The notes beneath the pieces are model-generated. The model was not told the origin of the DNA. It searched no databases and worked only from the letters and a program-made list of their open reading frames with translations. Below, in pieces: positions 8,496 through 20,709 of a stretch of DNA of 64,000 nt (its first letter is position 1; the number at the start of each line of letters is the position of its first letter). Source of the DNA: Anaerotignum sp. MB30-C6 (GTDB lineage: Bacteria > Bacillota > Clostridia > Lachnospirales > Anaerotignaceae); assembly GCF_030908465.1 (NCBI RefSeq), contig NZ_CP133078.1:868001-932000 (forward strand), in the 5' to 3' direction. A program made the translations under genes and the position numbers.

Positions 8496-8690
8496 TCCGA
8501 AAATTAGAACACGAAACCACAAAACTTTCAGGCTATGAATGTGAGCCTGAAAAATTTGTATATACCCTTGGCCAAGGTTAGTGATGTATGCAAAACAGAA
8601 TGGCATGTCATAGGAGCATAAATTAGTTGGCAGAAGCCCTAAAAAAGATGTGGAAAAGGAAGCGGCGGTTTGATTTGCTTTTCTTTAATG
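8496..8690 (+). pseudogene. Decayed duplicate of the spoIVA 3' end
   Basis: This stretch aligns with the last 200 bases of spoIVA (about 2110-2327). Matching blocks include TATGAAT..GAGCCTGAAAAA, TTAGTGATG, TATGCAAAACA, GGCAGAA, CCCT, and finally GGAAGCGGCGGTTTGATTTGC before CTTTAATG. One frame still reads GYECEPEKF, equivalent to DYESEPEKI in SpoIVA. Small indels and stops destroy the frame. The copied terminator follows at once. The fragment begins about 17 bases after the stop of the sigma-54 activator. It therefore forms, with spoIVA itself, a direct repeat around the whole CoA-transferase island. Confidence 0.8.
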
Positions 8691-8693
8691 GAG

Positions 8694-8728
8694 AAAAAGG
8701 TTGTTGTCGAAAGACAGCAACCTTTTTG
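8694..8728 (+). terminator. Terminator, copy of the spoIVA terminator
   Basis: AAAAAGGTTGTTGTC-GAAA-GACAGCAACCTTTTTG nearly repeats the hairpin at 2333-2368. It was duplicated with the spoIVA 3' end and may now end transcription of the sigma-54 activator gene. The stretch 8729-8897 holds nothing recognisable. Confidence 0.8.
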
Positions 8729-8897
8729 TATCTGGTGAGACATCAGGCCATTATTTTTAGTTTCATTTTCTGAATGAAAATCTATTTCTCGAGACAAGGC
8801 AAATGAATCAGTGAGTTTCTGGTGAAAAGAATATAGGATTCGGGTTTATCTAAATTCATTAGACGGTATATTTCAAAGGTATGTAAAATTTAATGTA

Positions 8898-8926
8898 TTG
8901 ACTGTATTTTGCCATTGTGATAATAT
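8898..8926 (+). promoter_or_regulatory. Sigma-A promoter of thiC
   Basis: TTGACT, 17 bases, then TAATAT, ending about 20 bases before the TPP riboswitch. Confidence 0.65.
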
Positions 8927-8942
8927 GGAGAAAATGAATAGA

Positions 8943-9036
8943 AGCAGGGGAGCTTATACATAGGCTGAGAGGAAGTAGTTAACTTCGACCCTTTAACCTG
9001 ATTTGGATAATGCCAACGTAGGAAGTGAGCTTGCTG
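8943..9036 (+). ncRNA. TPP riboswitch (THI element)
   Basis: The conserved THI-box pieces are present in order: GGGGAGC, GCTGAGAGG, a variable hairpin, CGACCCTTTAACCTGAT, GGATAATGCCAACGTAGGAAG. Such RNAs bind thiamine pyrophosphate and turn off thiamine synthesis genes. The terminator at 9043-9083 and thiC follow directly, so control is probably by transcription termination. Confidence 0.95.
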
Positions 9037-9042
9037 ATATAT

Positions 9043-9083
9043 AAGCAGAAATTACCAATAAAAGGTTTTTTCTGCTTTTTTAT
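9043..9083 (+). terminator. Riboswitch-controlled terminator before thiC
   Basis: AAGCAGAAA pairs with TTTCTGCTT and is followed by TTTTATTTT. It lies between the TPP aptamer and the thiC start, where the expression platform is expected. Confidence 0.85.
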
Positions 9084-9108
9084 TTTAATTAGAAAAGGAG
9101 AATTGGCT

Positions 9109-10410
9109 ATGAATTATAACACTCAAATGGAAGCAGCGAAAAAGGGAATTATCACACCACAAATGAAGACAGTAGCGGAAAAAGAATTCAGAGATCCAGA
9201 GTTTATCAGACAGCATGTGGCAGAGGGTAAGATTGCAATTTGTGCAAATAAAAATCACAAATGCTTAGAGGTAAATGGCATTGGTTCTATGCTTAGAACA
9301 AAAATCAATGTAAACCTGGGTATTTCCAGAGATTGCAAGGATTATGATGTTGAAATGAAAAAGGTTATGGAAGCAGTCAATATGGGGGCAGAAGCCATCA
9401 TGGATCTATCTTCCCATGGGGATACGACAGAATTTAGAAGAAAGCTGACTTCTGAATGCCCTGCTATGATTGGGACTGTACCTGTTTATGATTCTGTAAT
9501 ACACTACCAAAAAGACTTAGCGGATTTAACGGCGAAAGACTTTATTGATGTGGTACGATTACATGCTCAGGACGGTGTAGACTTTGTAACCTTACACTGT
9601 GGAATAACACGCAAAACCATTGAGCAGATAAAAACACATAAGAGGAAAATGAATATTGTATCCAGAGGCGGTTCCCTTGTATTTGCTTGGATGAGTATGA
9701 CGGGAAATGAAAATCCATTTTATGAGTTTTATGATGAAATTCTTGAAATTTGCCGGGAATACGATGTGACCATTTCCTTAGGAGACGCTTGTCGGCCAGG
9801 ATGTCTTGCTGATGCGGGCGATGTTTGCCAAATTGATGAATTGGTTCGCTTAGGCGAATTAACCAAAAGAGCTTGGGCAAGAGATGTTCAAGTTATGGTT
9901 GAAGGCCCTGGACATGTTCCCCTTGACCAAGTTGAAGCAAATATGAAAATACAACAGACAATTTGTATGGGAGCGCCTTTCTATGTATTGGGTCCTATTG
10001 TCACAGATATTGCACCTGGTTATGATCATATCACAGCGGCAATCGGCGGTGCTGTTGCAGCCATGGCAGGCGCTGCTTTCCTATGCTATGTAACTCCAGC
10101 GGAACACCTTGCGTTACCCAATGTTAACGACGTGAAACAAGGCATTATTGCCAGCAAAATTGCAGCACATGCAGCGGATATTGCTAAGAATATACCAAAT
10201 GCAAGGGATATAGATGATAAAATGGCGGATGCAAGACGCAGACTAGACTGGGAAGGGCAATGGGAGTGTGCCATTGATCCAGAATATGCAAAGTCTATTC
10301 GTGACGAAAGAACGCCAGAGTTTGACGACACTTGTTCTATGTGTGGTAAATTTTGCGCTGTTAGAAGTATGAACAAGGCTTTAAATGATGAATATATTGA
10401 TATCCTGTAA
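9109..10410 (+). CDS. thiC: Phosphomethylpyrimidine synthase ThiC
   Basis: ThiC is a radical-SAM Fe-S enzyme that converts aminoimidazole ribotide to hydroxymethylpyrimidine phosphate for thiamine. The 433-residue protein has [15 protein letters not shown], the VEGPGHVPL block and a C-terminal cluster motif CSMCGKFC (C-x2-C-x3-C, one residue shorter than the E. coli C-x2-C-x4-C form). The ATG at 9109 follows AAAAGGAG. A longer reading frame from 9025 would run through the riboswitch terminator and is not the protein. No other thi gene is adjacent. It is regulated by the TPP riboswitch at 8943-9036. Confidence 0.97.
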   Translation: MNYNTQMEAAKKGIITPQMKTVAEKEFRDPEFIRQHVAEGKIAICANKNHKCLEVNGIGSMLRTKINVNLGISRDCKDYDVEMKKVMEAVNMGAEAIMDLSSHGDTTEFRRKLTSECPAMIGTVPVYDSVIHYQKDLADLTAKDFIDVVRLHAQDGVDFVTLHCGITRKTIEQIKTHKRKMNIVSRGGSLVFAWMSMTGNENPFYEFYDEILEICREYDVTISLGDACRPGCLADAGDVCQIDELVRLGELTKRAWARDVQVMVEGPGHVPLDQVEANMKIQQTICMGAPFYVLGPIVTDIAPGYDHITAAIGGAVAAMAGAAFLCYVTPAEHLALPNVNDVKQGIIASKIAAHAADIAKNIPNARDIDDKMADARRRLDWEGQWECAIDPEYAKSIRDERTPEFDDTCSMCGKFCAVRSMNKALNDEYIDIL

Positions 10411-10432
10411 TTTTCTATAACGTATATTTATT

Positions 10433-10466
10433 ATGTAGCTTTCTATAAAAGAAAATAAAGCTACAT
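10433..10466 (+). terminator. Hairpin downstream of thiC
   Basis: ATGTAGCTTT pairs with AAAGCTACAT. It lacks a T-run, so it may protect the 3' end; the better terminator is the next hairpin. Confidence 0.4.
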
Positions 10467-10480
10467 TGCTTCCATTTAAT

Positions 10481-10511
10481 CCCCCCGCTACGCAGCTGGG
10501 GGGACTTTTTC
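10481..10511 (+). terminator. Terminator of thiC
   Basis: CCCCCC pairs with GGGGGG across an eleven-base loop and is followed by ACTTTTT. Confidence 0.7.
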
Positions 10512-10584
10512 CATCATGTAAGAATTTTGATGGTGTAATGCAACTAAGGTTTTGGTATAGGCATAAGTTGTTGAAGGAAATATA

Positions 10585-10610
10585 TTTTGACTTAATTAAA
10601 GAAGTCAAAA
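10585..10610. terminator. Convergent terminator between thiC and the coat gene
   Basis: TTTTGACTT and AAGTCAAAA form a stem with A/T runs on both sides. It can serve the leftward coat gene that ends at 10619. Confidence 0.6.
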
Positions 10611-10618
10611 TTTTCGAT

Positions 10619-11080
10619 TCAGCTATACATCCCGTTTTGAGCCATATAGTTATATATTTGCTCTCCGTGTTGTTGTTCTTCTTTTTGAATATGATTTAGG
10701 GCATCTCTGATTTTTGTATCTTTAAATTCGAAAATACAAGTATTATATGTGGTAGAAACATGCTTTTCGGTGGACAGCAAATCCGTACAAAGATAACTAT
10801 CATTCTTTTTATTTGGATTTGTATCAACTGCAGTATAAGTGGGAGTAAAGGAAAGTTGTTTCTGTTGAGCTCCTCCCGATTGCATTTGTGGGGTGGTGCC
10901 GTTCAAGATTTGAGTGATGGTATCTAAATGGTGTTGTTCAGCCTGACCTATTTGTGTAAATAGAGTTTTAAGCTGTTCATCATTTGCCTGGGTAGAGTAT
11001 TTAGAATATTTTTCTACGCAGATTTGTTCTTGCTCTTTTAAGTCTTTTAAAAGTGTTTTTTCTTTTTCTGTCAATTGCAT
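10619..11080 (-). CDS. Spore coat protein, Coat_F/ferritin-like family
   Basis: The 153-residue protein is mostly helical, with two halves of the Coat_F type: an N-terminal helix pair (KEKTLLKDLKEQEQICVEKY...TLFTQIGQAEQHHLDTI) and a C-terminal half (LLSTEKHVSTTYNTCIFEF...LNHIQKEEQQHGEQIYNYM). The EQHH and EEQQHGE motifs resemble ferritin-like metal sites, but the family role is structural in spore coats. GGAGGTGAT, a near-perfect anti-16S match, precedes the ATG. It is a single leftward gene ending at a bidirectional hairpin. A sporulation sigma promoter is expected but I could not define one. Confidence 0.85.
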   Translation of the reverse strand: MQLTEKEKTLLKDLKEQEQICVEKYSKYSTQANDEQLKTLFTQIGQAEQHHLDTITQILNGTTPQMQSGGAQQKQLSFTPTYTAVDTNPNKKNDSYLCTDLLSTEKHVSTTYNTCIFEFKDTKIRDALNHIQKEEQQHGEQIYNYMAQNGMYS

Positions 11081-11411
11081 AATATATCACCTCCGCAAAT
11101 AATATACCCCCGTTGGATTTTACTATTCATTTATAAGGTAGAAATATTAAAATCTTCCATTTTAAAAAGTGCAGGTTGTTTACATTCTTTGAAAGCTTCT
11201 AGACTATGTGCCGCTATGACGTTCGTAATTACAGACAAGAAGGTTTTTAGGAGTGGAAAGTGTTTTAAAGAGTTGGATTTTTGTTTTAAGAAAGGGGAGT
11301 TAGGTACGATATATTGTAGCCACTAAGATGTAGATATTCATATGTTAGAGTTGGGATACGTTGGTGTACGGAAACTTGATAAGAACTTATTTTCTGGATT
11401 ACAAAGAAGTG

Positions 11412-11440
11412 TTGACAATTTAGATTAGTTATGTTAACAT
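11412..11440 (+). promoter_or_regulatory. rRNA promoter P1
   Basis: TTGACA (11412-11417), 17 bases, TAACAT (11435-11440). Confidence 0.65.
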
Positions 11441-11495
11441 ATAATTCCTACCAGCAAGACTGACAGTAAACAACTCAAAAAAGTAAAAAAAGACA

Positions 11496-11524
11496 TTGAC
11501 AAGAAGAAATGATTATGTTAACAT
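11496..11524 (+). promoter_or_regulatory. rRNA promoter P2
   Basis: TTGACA (11496-11501), 17 bases, TAACAT (11519-11524). Confidence 0.65.
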
Positions 11525-11579
11525 GTAATTCCTGTCAGCGAGATGCGACAGAAAATGACACAGAAAAGCAAAATAAGTG

Positions 11580-11608
11580 TTGACAAGCAAAAACGGTTAT
11601 GTTATTAT
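11580..11608 (+). promoter_or_regulatory. rRNA promoter P3, strongest match
   Basis: TTGACA (11580-11585), 17 bases, TATTAT (11603-11608). Confidence 0.75.
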
Positions 11609-11662
11609 ATAACTCCTGTCAGAAATAACGACAGAAAGTGACACGAAAAAGCAAAATAAGTG

Positions 11663-11691
11663 TTGACAAGAACGACTGAGTATGATAGACT
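11663..11691 (+). promoter_or_regulatory. rRNA promoter P4, degenerate
   Basis: TTGACA (11663-11668) with a weaker -10 (TAGACT at 17 bases; TATGAT lies too close at 12 bases). Confidence 0.5.
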
Positions 11692-11719
11692 TCATAACTG
11701 TCAGCTGAGTGACAAAAAA

Positions 11720-12080
11720 ATAACAAAAAATTGTTACTGGCAATTGATCCTTGAAAACTAAACAGTAGAATACAAACACACAACCCATAGTCAATTCAGC
11801 TAGTGAGCTTCGAACCGATTATGAAGTGACCAACCAACGCCGTAAGGCGCAGGAGGAAGCGGAGTGGTGAGAAGTGCACGGTTTTCCGCAAAGCGGAAAA
11901 AGCAACCTTAATTTATTAAGGGATAAGAGACAAAAGAGTTTGCTGGTTTCGAAAAAACCAGATAGTAGCCAGATTATACTGGTTAGGACAACTCGGATGT
12001 GCAAGTCGGAAGGCTTTATGCATAGTTTTCTATGAAAACTACTTATAAAATTTATTCCCGATGATGCCGTTCCTAAATTT
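11720..12080 (+). other. rRNA leader transcript
   Basis: This stretch has no gene. It holds a CCTTGAAAACTAAACA segment near 11750, which recurs as CCTTGAAAACTGAATA in the 16S-23S spacer near 13713. It also has several hairpins, for example TTTTCCGC-aaa-GCGGAAAA near 11882. These are typical processing and antitermination signals of Firmicute rRNA leaders. Confidence 0.6.
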
Positions 12081-13617
<1,537 letters not shown>

Positions 13618-13778
13618 TGGAGTATTGGTTGTGAAGTAATCTACTGTTTGGTTTTGAAGGATCAAACCTTCAATAAGAATAAAAGAAGAATAAAAGGCAA
13701 GAACTGCACCTTGAAAACTGAATACAAGAAAAAATAGAGTCAATCGAGAAATAAATAAATTTCTTTAGAAATAATAAA

Positions 13779-13900
13779 GTAGTTTTTTCATTGCATTGCA
13801 ATGAAAACCGATTTTATCTTTGATTTTATGCAGCTTTTACATTTTTACAAATGTGAGGTGGCAGCATTTAAAACATCAAAGAAAAAATCTAACGAAGTTA
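13779..13900 (+). repeat. Spacer structured repeat, copy 1
   Basis: This copy has AGTTTTTTCATTGC-ATTGCAATG, AAAACCGATTTT, a central hairpin (ACATTTTTACAAATGTGAGG) and AAAATCTAACGAAGTT. Its 5' and 3' parts are complementary, so the whole unit folds as one branched stem. It is matched block for block by copy 2. Confidence 0.75.
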
Positions 13901-13999
13901 GCAGACGATGCTAACAAAAACCGTAGTATCGCTACTACGAAACATTCCAAAGAACAAGCTATAGATTTTGACTTGATGAAAAGAGGGTCAAAGCAATAA

Positions 14000-14120
14000 G
14001 GAAGTTTTTTCATTACTTCGTAATGAAAACCGATTTTTGTTTTGATTTCGCACTGCTCTTACATTTCTACGAAATGTTAGGTCGCAGTACTCAGAGCATC
14101 AATACAAAAATCTAACGAAC
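14000..14120 (+). repeat. Spacer structured repeat, copy 2
   Basis: This is the same sequence of blocks as copy 1: GTTTTTTCATTA-CTTCG-TAATG, AAAACCGATTTTTG, ACATTT-CTACG-AAATGT and AAAAATCTAACGAACT. It ends next to the 23S 5' end. Compensatory changes in the small hairpins (GCATTGC replaced by ACTTCGT) suggest conserved structure. Confidence 0.75.
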
Positions 14121-14121
14121 T

Positions 14122-17018
<2,897 letters not shown>

Positions 17019-17246
17019 AATAAATCGATTGATGATATAATGGCGAGGTGATTTCTTTTCCTGTTGGAAAAGACCACTAATATCCTTTGCACAAATAACC
17101 TCTTTACACCTTTGGTGTTGGGTCGGTAGTTGATAAATGCAAAGGAAGGCGCTAATGTTCTTGTGTTCAGTTTTGAAGGTGTATGTAAGTACATCTGATA
17201 AGGCGAAGGGGAAAAGCGGAAGCAACCCCAAGCATAGCCTTGATAT
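17019..17246 (+). other. 23S-5S spacer
   Basis: The spacer is 228 bases with a TCTTTTCC-tgtt-GGAAAAGA hairpin near 17052. No tRNA is seen. Confidence 0.6.
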
Positions 17247-17365
17247 TTCTGGTGATGATGCGCTCAGGGGACACACCCGTTCCCATTCCGAACACGTCGG
17301 TTAAGACCTGAGCGGTCGATGATACTTGGTGGGAAGCTGCCTGGGAAAGTAGATGGTTGCCAGAA
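17247..17365 (+). rRNA. 5S ribosomal RNA
   Basis: It has TTCTGGTGATGATGCGCTC at the 5' end, CACACCCGTTCCCATTCCGA and CGAACACG in the middle, and GGTTGCCAGAAT pairing back at the 3' end. The length is about 119 nt. Confidence 0.97.
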
Positions 17366-17376
17366 TCCATTATTTG

Positions 17377-17410
17377 ATAGACCTGCATAAATCATGCAGG
17401 TCTATTTTTC
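17377..17410 (+). terminator. Terminator of the rRNA operon
   Basis: ATAGACCTGCAT pairs perfectly with ATGCAGGTCTAT over a five-base loop and is followed by TTTTTC. Confidence 0.95.
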
Positions 17411-17879
17411 TATAACGAAGCGTATAAGTTCTTTTTCCTGGAAAGGCTATGCCCATATACATGTGGATTAAAGGATTTAGCAATTCTTATAGCTTAATTT
17501 TGTTATTGTAAAACGGTTAAATTTGAGCATAGATATATTTAAAAGGCTTATATATATAAAGGTACTCTTGAGTTGGATTTAATTTTCCACCTTTTTTTTA
17601 TTTTACAGTCTTTGTGCGGAGCTGTTTGTATGGATGCTACGGTATTTAATGTATTATTATGAGGAAGGCTAATAATATAGAAAATGATCCTGTAGGCAGA
17701 GTAGGAGCTAGTGGATTCTGTTAAGACAAGGGAGGATTTCCCTTATTCATAGAAGTTTTTAAAAAAATAGTGTATACTTTAGGAAACTACTTTATTCTAA
17801 GATGATTAAAAGTAGGATTATATTTCTAATAATGAATTACTTTATAATAAGCTAGTTAGCGTTAAAATAAGGAGAGAAC
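17411..17879. other. Intergenic stretch after the rRNA operon
   Basis: It is AT-rich with no coding frame or recognisable RNA on either strand. It presumably carries the promoter of the next small gene near 17770-17850. Confidence 0.5.
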
Positions 17880-18071
17880 ATGGACGGACAAAATAGATCT
17901 GATATTAAAATTGGGGCAAAGGTAAAAGTTGTATTGAAAGCTGATCAAAAAACTGGAAGACTTACAGAGGGAACAGTGGAAAGAATACTAACGAATAGTA
18001 GTTTTCACCCTCATGGTATCAAGGTAATGTTAGCGGATGGACAAGTGGGGAGGGTTCAGGAGATTAACTAG
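17880..18071 (+). CDS. ywbE: YwbE family protein (DUF2196)
   Basis: The 63-residue protein is colinear with B. subtilis YwbE: it starts MDGQNRSDIKIGAKVKVVLK and has LTEGTVERILTNSSFHPHGIKV and DGQVGRVQEI. It is a small beta-rich, KOW-like domain of unknown function. AAGGAGAG sits correctly before the ATG. It is a single gene. Confidence 0.9.
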   Translation: MDGQNRSDIKIGAKVKVVLKADQKTGRLTEGTVERILTNSSFHPHGIKVMLADGQVGRVQEIN

Positions 18072-18406
18072 TGTAAGGTAGTATGGTAAACTCTGCTGCT
18101 CTCAATATTAATATATGAGAATGAGAAAAATTAGGTGCAATTGGTGAACTAAAGACGGCACACATTGAAATATTTAGCTTTAGATATTATAGGACTCCTT
18201 TTTACAAACAAAGGGTGTTTTTCCTGTAGTCTCGATTTATTTTTTTCCTCGGTGATAATTTTATGGTGTTAGGTAAGTAACTTTGTATGGGACATAGCTT
18301 TTGTGATATACTTCACGGATAGAAGGAAACAAAGACAGAGTGCTTATTTAAAAAGTTATTCAATGAAACTAGTTGGGGAATAGATTGCACAGAGAAGGAG
18401 GATATA
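18072..18406. other. Intergenic stretch between ywbE and the DUF5698 gene
   Basis: No coding frame is seen. A possible promoter lies near 18290-18315 (GATATACTT). Confidence 0.4.
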
Positions 18407-18922
18407 ATGCCACTGATACTTTTAATTATTTGTATTAACATCGTGTATGTATCAATTAATACGCTACGAACAATTCTGGTTATTAAAGGCCAACGCCTTT
18501 TAGCTTCGATTATGTCTGTATTCGAAGTTGGGGTATATCTATGCGGGCTAACGATTGTATTGGACAATCTGAATAGCCCAATTAACATTATCGCTTACTG
18601 TATTGGTTATGGCATAGGGGTTTACGTTGGTAGTTTAATTGAACAGTATCTTGCCCTTGGATATGTGCAAGTACAAATTATTGTAGATTCTGTTGTCCAT
18701 GATCTTCCAGAGTTCTTGCGTAAAAAGGGTTTTGGTGTGACGTCATGGACTGCAGAAGGGAGGAACGGTCTACGACTTGTCCTTCAGGTGTTGGCTAAAA
18801 GAAGCAATGAAAAAGAACTGATTAAGCTGGTAAATGAAATCGCACCCAATGCTTTTGTTATCTCATACGAACCAAAACATTTTATTGGTGGATTTTGGAC
18901 AAAAAATATCCGGAAACTTTAG
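18407..18922 (+). CDS. UPF0316 membrane protein (DUF5698 plus DUF2179)
   Basis: The 171-residue protein has an N-terminal membrane part with about three helices (PLILLIICINIVYVSINT, then LLASIMSVFEVGVYLCGLTIVL, then IIAYCIGYGIGVYVGSLIE). A soluble C-terminal DUF2179-like ferredoxin-fold domain (about residues 95-171) follows. This is the UPF0316 family of unknown role. AGAAGGAGG precedes the ATG. It is a single gene. Confidence 0.85.
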   Translation: MPLILLIICINIVYVSINTLRTILVIKGQRLLASIMSVFEVGVYLCGLTIVLDNLNSPINIIAYCIGYGIGVYVGSLIEQYLALGYVQVQIIVDSVVHDLPEFLRKKGFGVTSWTAEGRNGLRLVLQVLAKRSNEKELIKLVNEIAPNAFVISYEPKHFIGGFWTKNIRKL

Positions 18923-19076
18923 TGTATGATTTTATGTGAATAATAATTATCTTTCTTTCTCATATATTATAACTCCTTTGCTACAGGCGTATTCAACCGA
19001 TCCATTATTCCTACTTAGAAATACATTATACGGATAATCAAGACGCAAATTGGTTTGATATGAAGGAGGTTTTTAC

Positions 19077-19283
19077 ATGTATATTTATGAATATGAACGC
19101 ATCATTAATGATCTTTCGGGATACAACTTGTTTGGTGGAACAAAATACAACAATGACGCATATAAACAGGTTATCAGTGAAAGAGCCAAGAATGGTTGGC
19201 GATATGTTGGGTTTATTCCTGCTGTGCAACGAGGCACAGGGCATATTGAGGAGATGGACTTGGTTTTTGAAAAGAATATATAA
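19077..19283 (+). CDS. DUF4177-like small protein
   Basis: The 68-residue protein reads MYIYEYERIINDL, KQVISERAKNGWRYVGFIPA and EEMDLVFEK. The NGWRxVGFIPA segment with a final beta strand is the DUF4177 pattern. The function is unknown. AAGGAGG is well spaced upstream; an overlapping frame from 19060 is a shadow. Confidence 0.75.
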   Translation: MYIYEYERIINDLSGYNLFGGTKYNNDAYKQVISERAKNGWRYVGFIPAVQRGTGHIEEMDLVFEKNI

Positions 19284-19445
19284 AACAAAATAACTACTAT
19301 GAGCATGAGATAAGGAAAGCTTAAGCTTAGAACTAATGAATCCAAGGGATTCTATTGTGAAAAGCTAATTCTTAAGTAAATGCGGGCATGGTCAAATGAA
19401 AATAGAGCAAAAAAACGTAAAAGACGAAATTTGTGAGGTGTACCA

Positions 19446-19934
19446 ATGAGTGAATTAAATTATTTTGCAAGCGATAGTCCTTTAGAAGAAAAACCGAATC
19501 CATATGTGAAGCTGCTTTCTGTGAATCAAGCTTTAGAAATGGGAATAGAAGTGGATTTACACTTGCAAGATAATTTTGATCAAGATAAACCTGATGTTGT
19601 TTTATTCTGTTCTGATGAGACAAAATTTGTATACCCCAACATTTTTCCCATTGACAAAGACGAATATTATGATGATATTGGAACGACAAAGGAATTTTGT
19701 GCTGTGCTTGAATGGGACTACTCAGATGATACTGTCGACCATGTGCTCGAATACATTCATTCCCACTTAAAAAAAGCAGCTGAACTGGAATTATGGAGTA
19801 AATGGTTGGGGCAGGGGAAAGTACCAAAGGGCATGAAAAAAGCCCAATGCACAATAAGTGATCTGACTGTTGATAGATTGATAGAATTTTATACCACTCA
19901 ATTAGACTTTCAGTGTTTGACCGTCCGAGGGTGA
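19446..19934 (+). CDS. Hypothetical acidic protein
   Basis: The 162-residue protein is acidic, soluble, and has no signal peptide or membrane segment. I do not recognise it. It has an N-terminal alpha/beta part with VVLFCSDETKFVYPNIFPIDKDEY, then a region recalling small SMI1-like or unknown stand-alone proteins (VDHVLEYIHSHLKKAAELELW). A GTGAGGTG box precedes the ATG. A good terminator follows at 20070. Confidence 0.6.
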   Translation: MSELNYFASDSPLEEKPNPYVKLLSVNQALEMGIEVDLHLQDNFDQDKPDVVLFCSDETKFVYPNIFPIDKDEYYDDIGTTKEFCAVLEWDYSDDTVDHVLEYIHSHLKKAAELELWSKWLGQGKVPKGMKKAQCTISDLTVDRLIEFYTTQLDFQCLTVRG

Positions 19935-20069
19935 AGGAACGGTTTTAATGTACTCTGCATTATAAAAAAATATAGAGCATTTTATTAATTTACATATTTT
20001 TATTTAGAGGTAGAACAGATTTTACCCAATAAAAGTATACCCAAATAGATTGAGAATACTTAAAAAATG

Positions 20070-20101
20070 ATGGTGGCTTTCAAGAAGCTACCATTTTTCT
20101 T
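20070..20101 (+). terminator. Terminator downstream of the hypothetical gene
   Basis: ATGGTGGCTT pairs with AAGCTACCAT (one G-T pair) and is followed by TTTTTCTT. Confidence 0.8.
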
Positions 20102-20709
20102 AACTGCTCCTAATTCGATAACTCTCAATGAACAAACACTTGGGATGTAAAGTAAACGTACAATTTCTGAAATTTTCCAAAGAACTTTAGTCATAGTTTG
20201 TGGTTGTAGGCTGAAACAATGATAATCGAAGGTAGAAGAAACGACTTCAGTAGCAAGGCAAGGCAGTCTTTTTGTAGTAGACTAAATTCTTTCACACTAT
20301 ATTTTATAATTCTGTTAAGCTTGCCAACCTCTTTACATCTTCGGAAATGAGTTGTGAAGTCTTAATCCTATGAATGAAAGGTGAAACGATGTAGCTGGTG
20401 TTCGTTTATATATCCTTTTTTTAATAGTTCATATTTTTTAAGGAAATTATATAAATGAGGGAAATATACTTAAATTACAAAACAGAAAGTTGTTTTAATA
20501 CTTAGATTGTTTAATATGTACGTTTTATGTGTCAAAAAGCAACAAGAAATTCGAATTTTTCTGCTATAATTATCTGTGGAAATACTTTACTGTACATGAT
20601 ATAATTTTGACATTAATTACCATAGTACTACGGAAACGGAATTTGGTAGGGGAATACTCAACATTTTTAATTCTAAAAGTTGTTTTTTAAATTAGGAGGG
20701 GTGTATATC
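20102..20709. other. Long leader region before the S-layer-type gene
   Basis: About 600 bases have no coding frame. A TATAAT box occurs near 20565 without a clear -35, and TTTTGACATTAATTACC lies near 20605. A long 5' untranslated region is common for abundant surface proteins (general knowledge), but no structure stands out. Confidence 0.4.

Larger units (their letters stand above)
11405..11720 (+). repeat. Four tandem ~84-bp promoter repeats of the rRNA operon
   Basis: Four units in a row each contain a TTGACA box, a -10 region and a downstream CTGTCAG...GACAG pair. The TTGACA boxes start at 11412, 11496, 11580 and 11663, so the period is 84, 84 and 83 bases. The units have diverged but keep the same order of elements. 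The upstream stretch 11081-11404 holds nothing else recognisable. Confidence 0.85.

Noticed and set aside
9025-9108. Possible longer N-terminus of ThiC
   Set aside because: It would be encoded by the riboswitch expression platform and terminator; the ribosome site and family start are at 9109.
11405-11720. CRISPR array
   Set aside because: Repeats are long, diverged and contain promoter boxes; there are no unique spacers and no cas genes.
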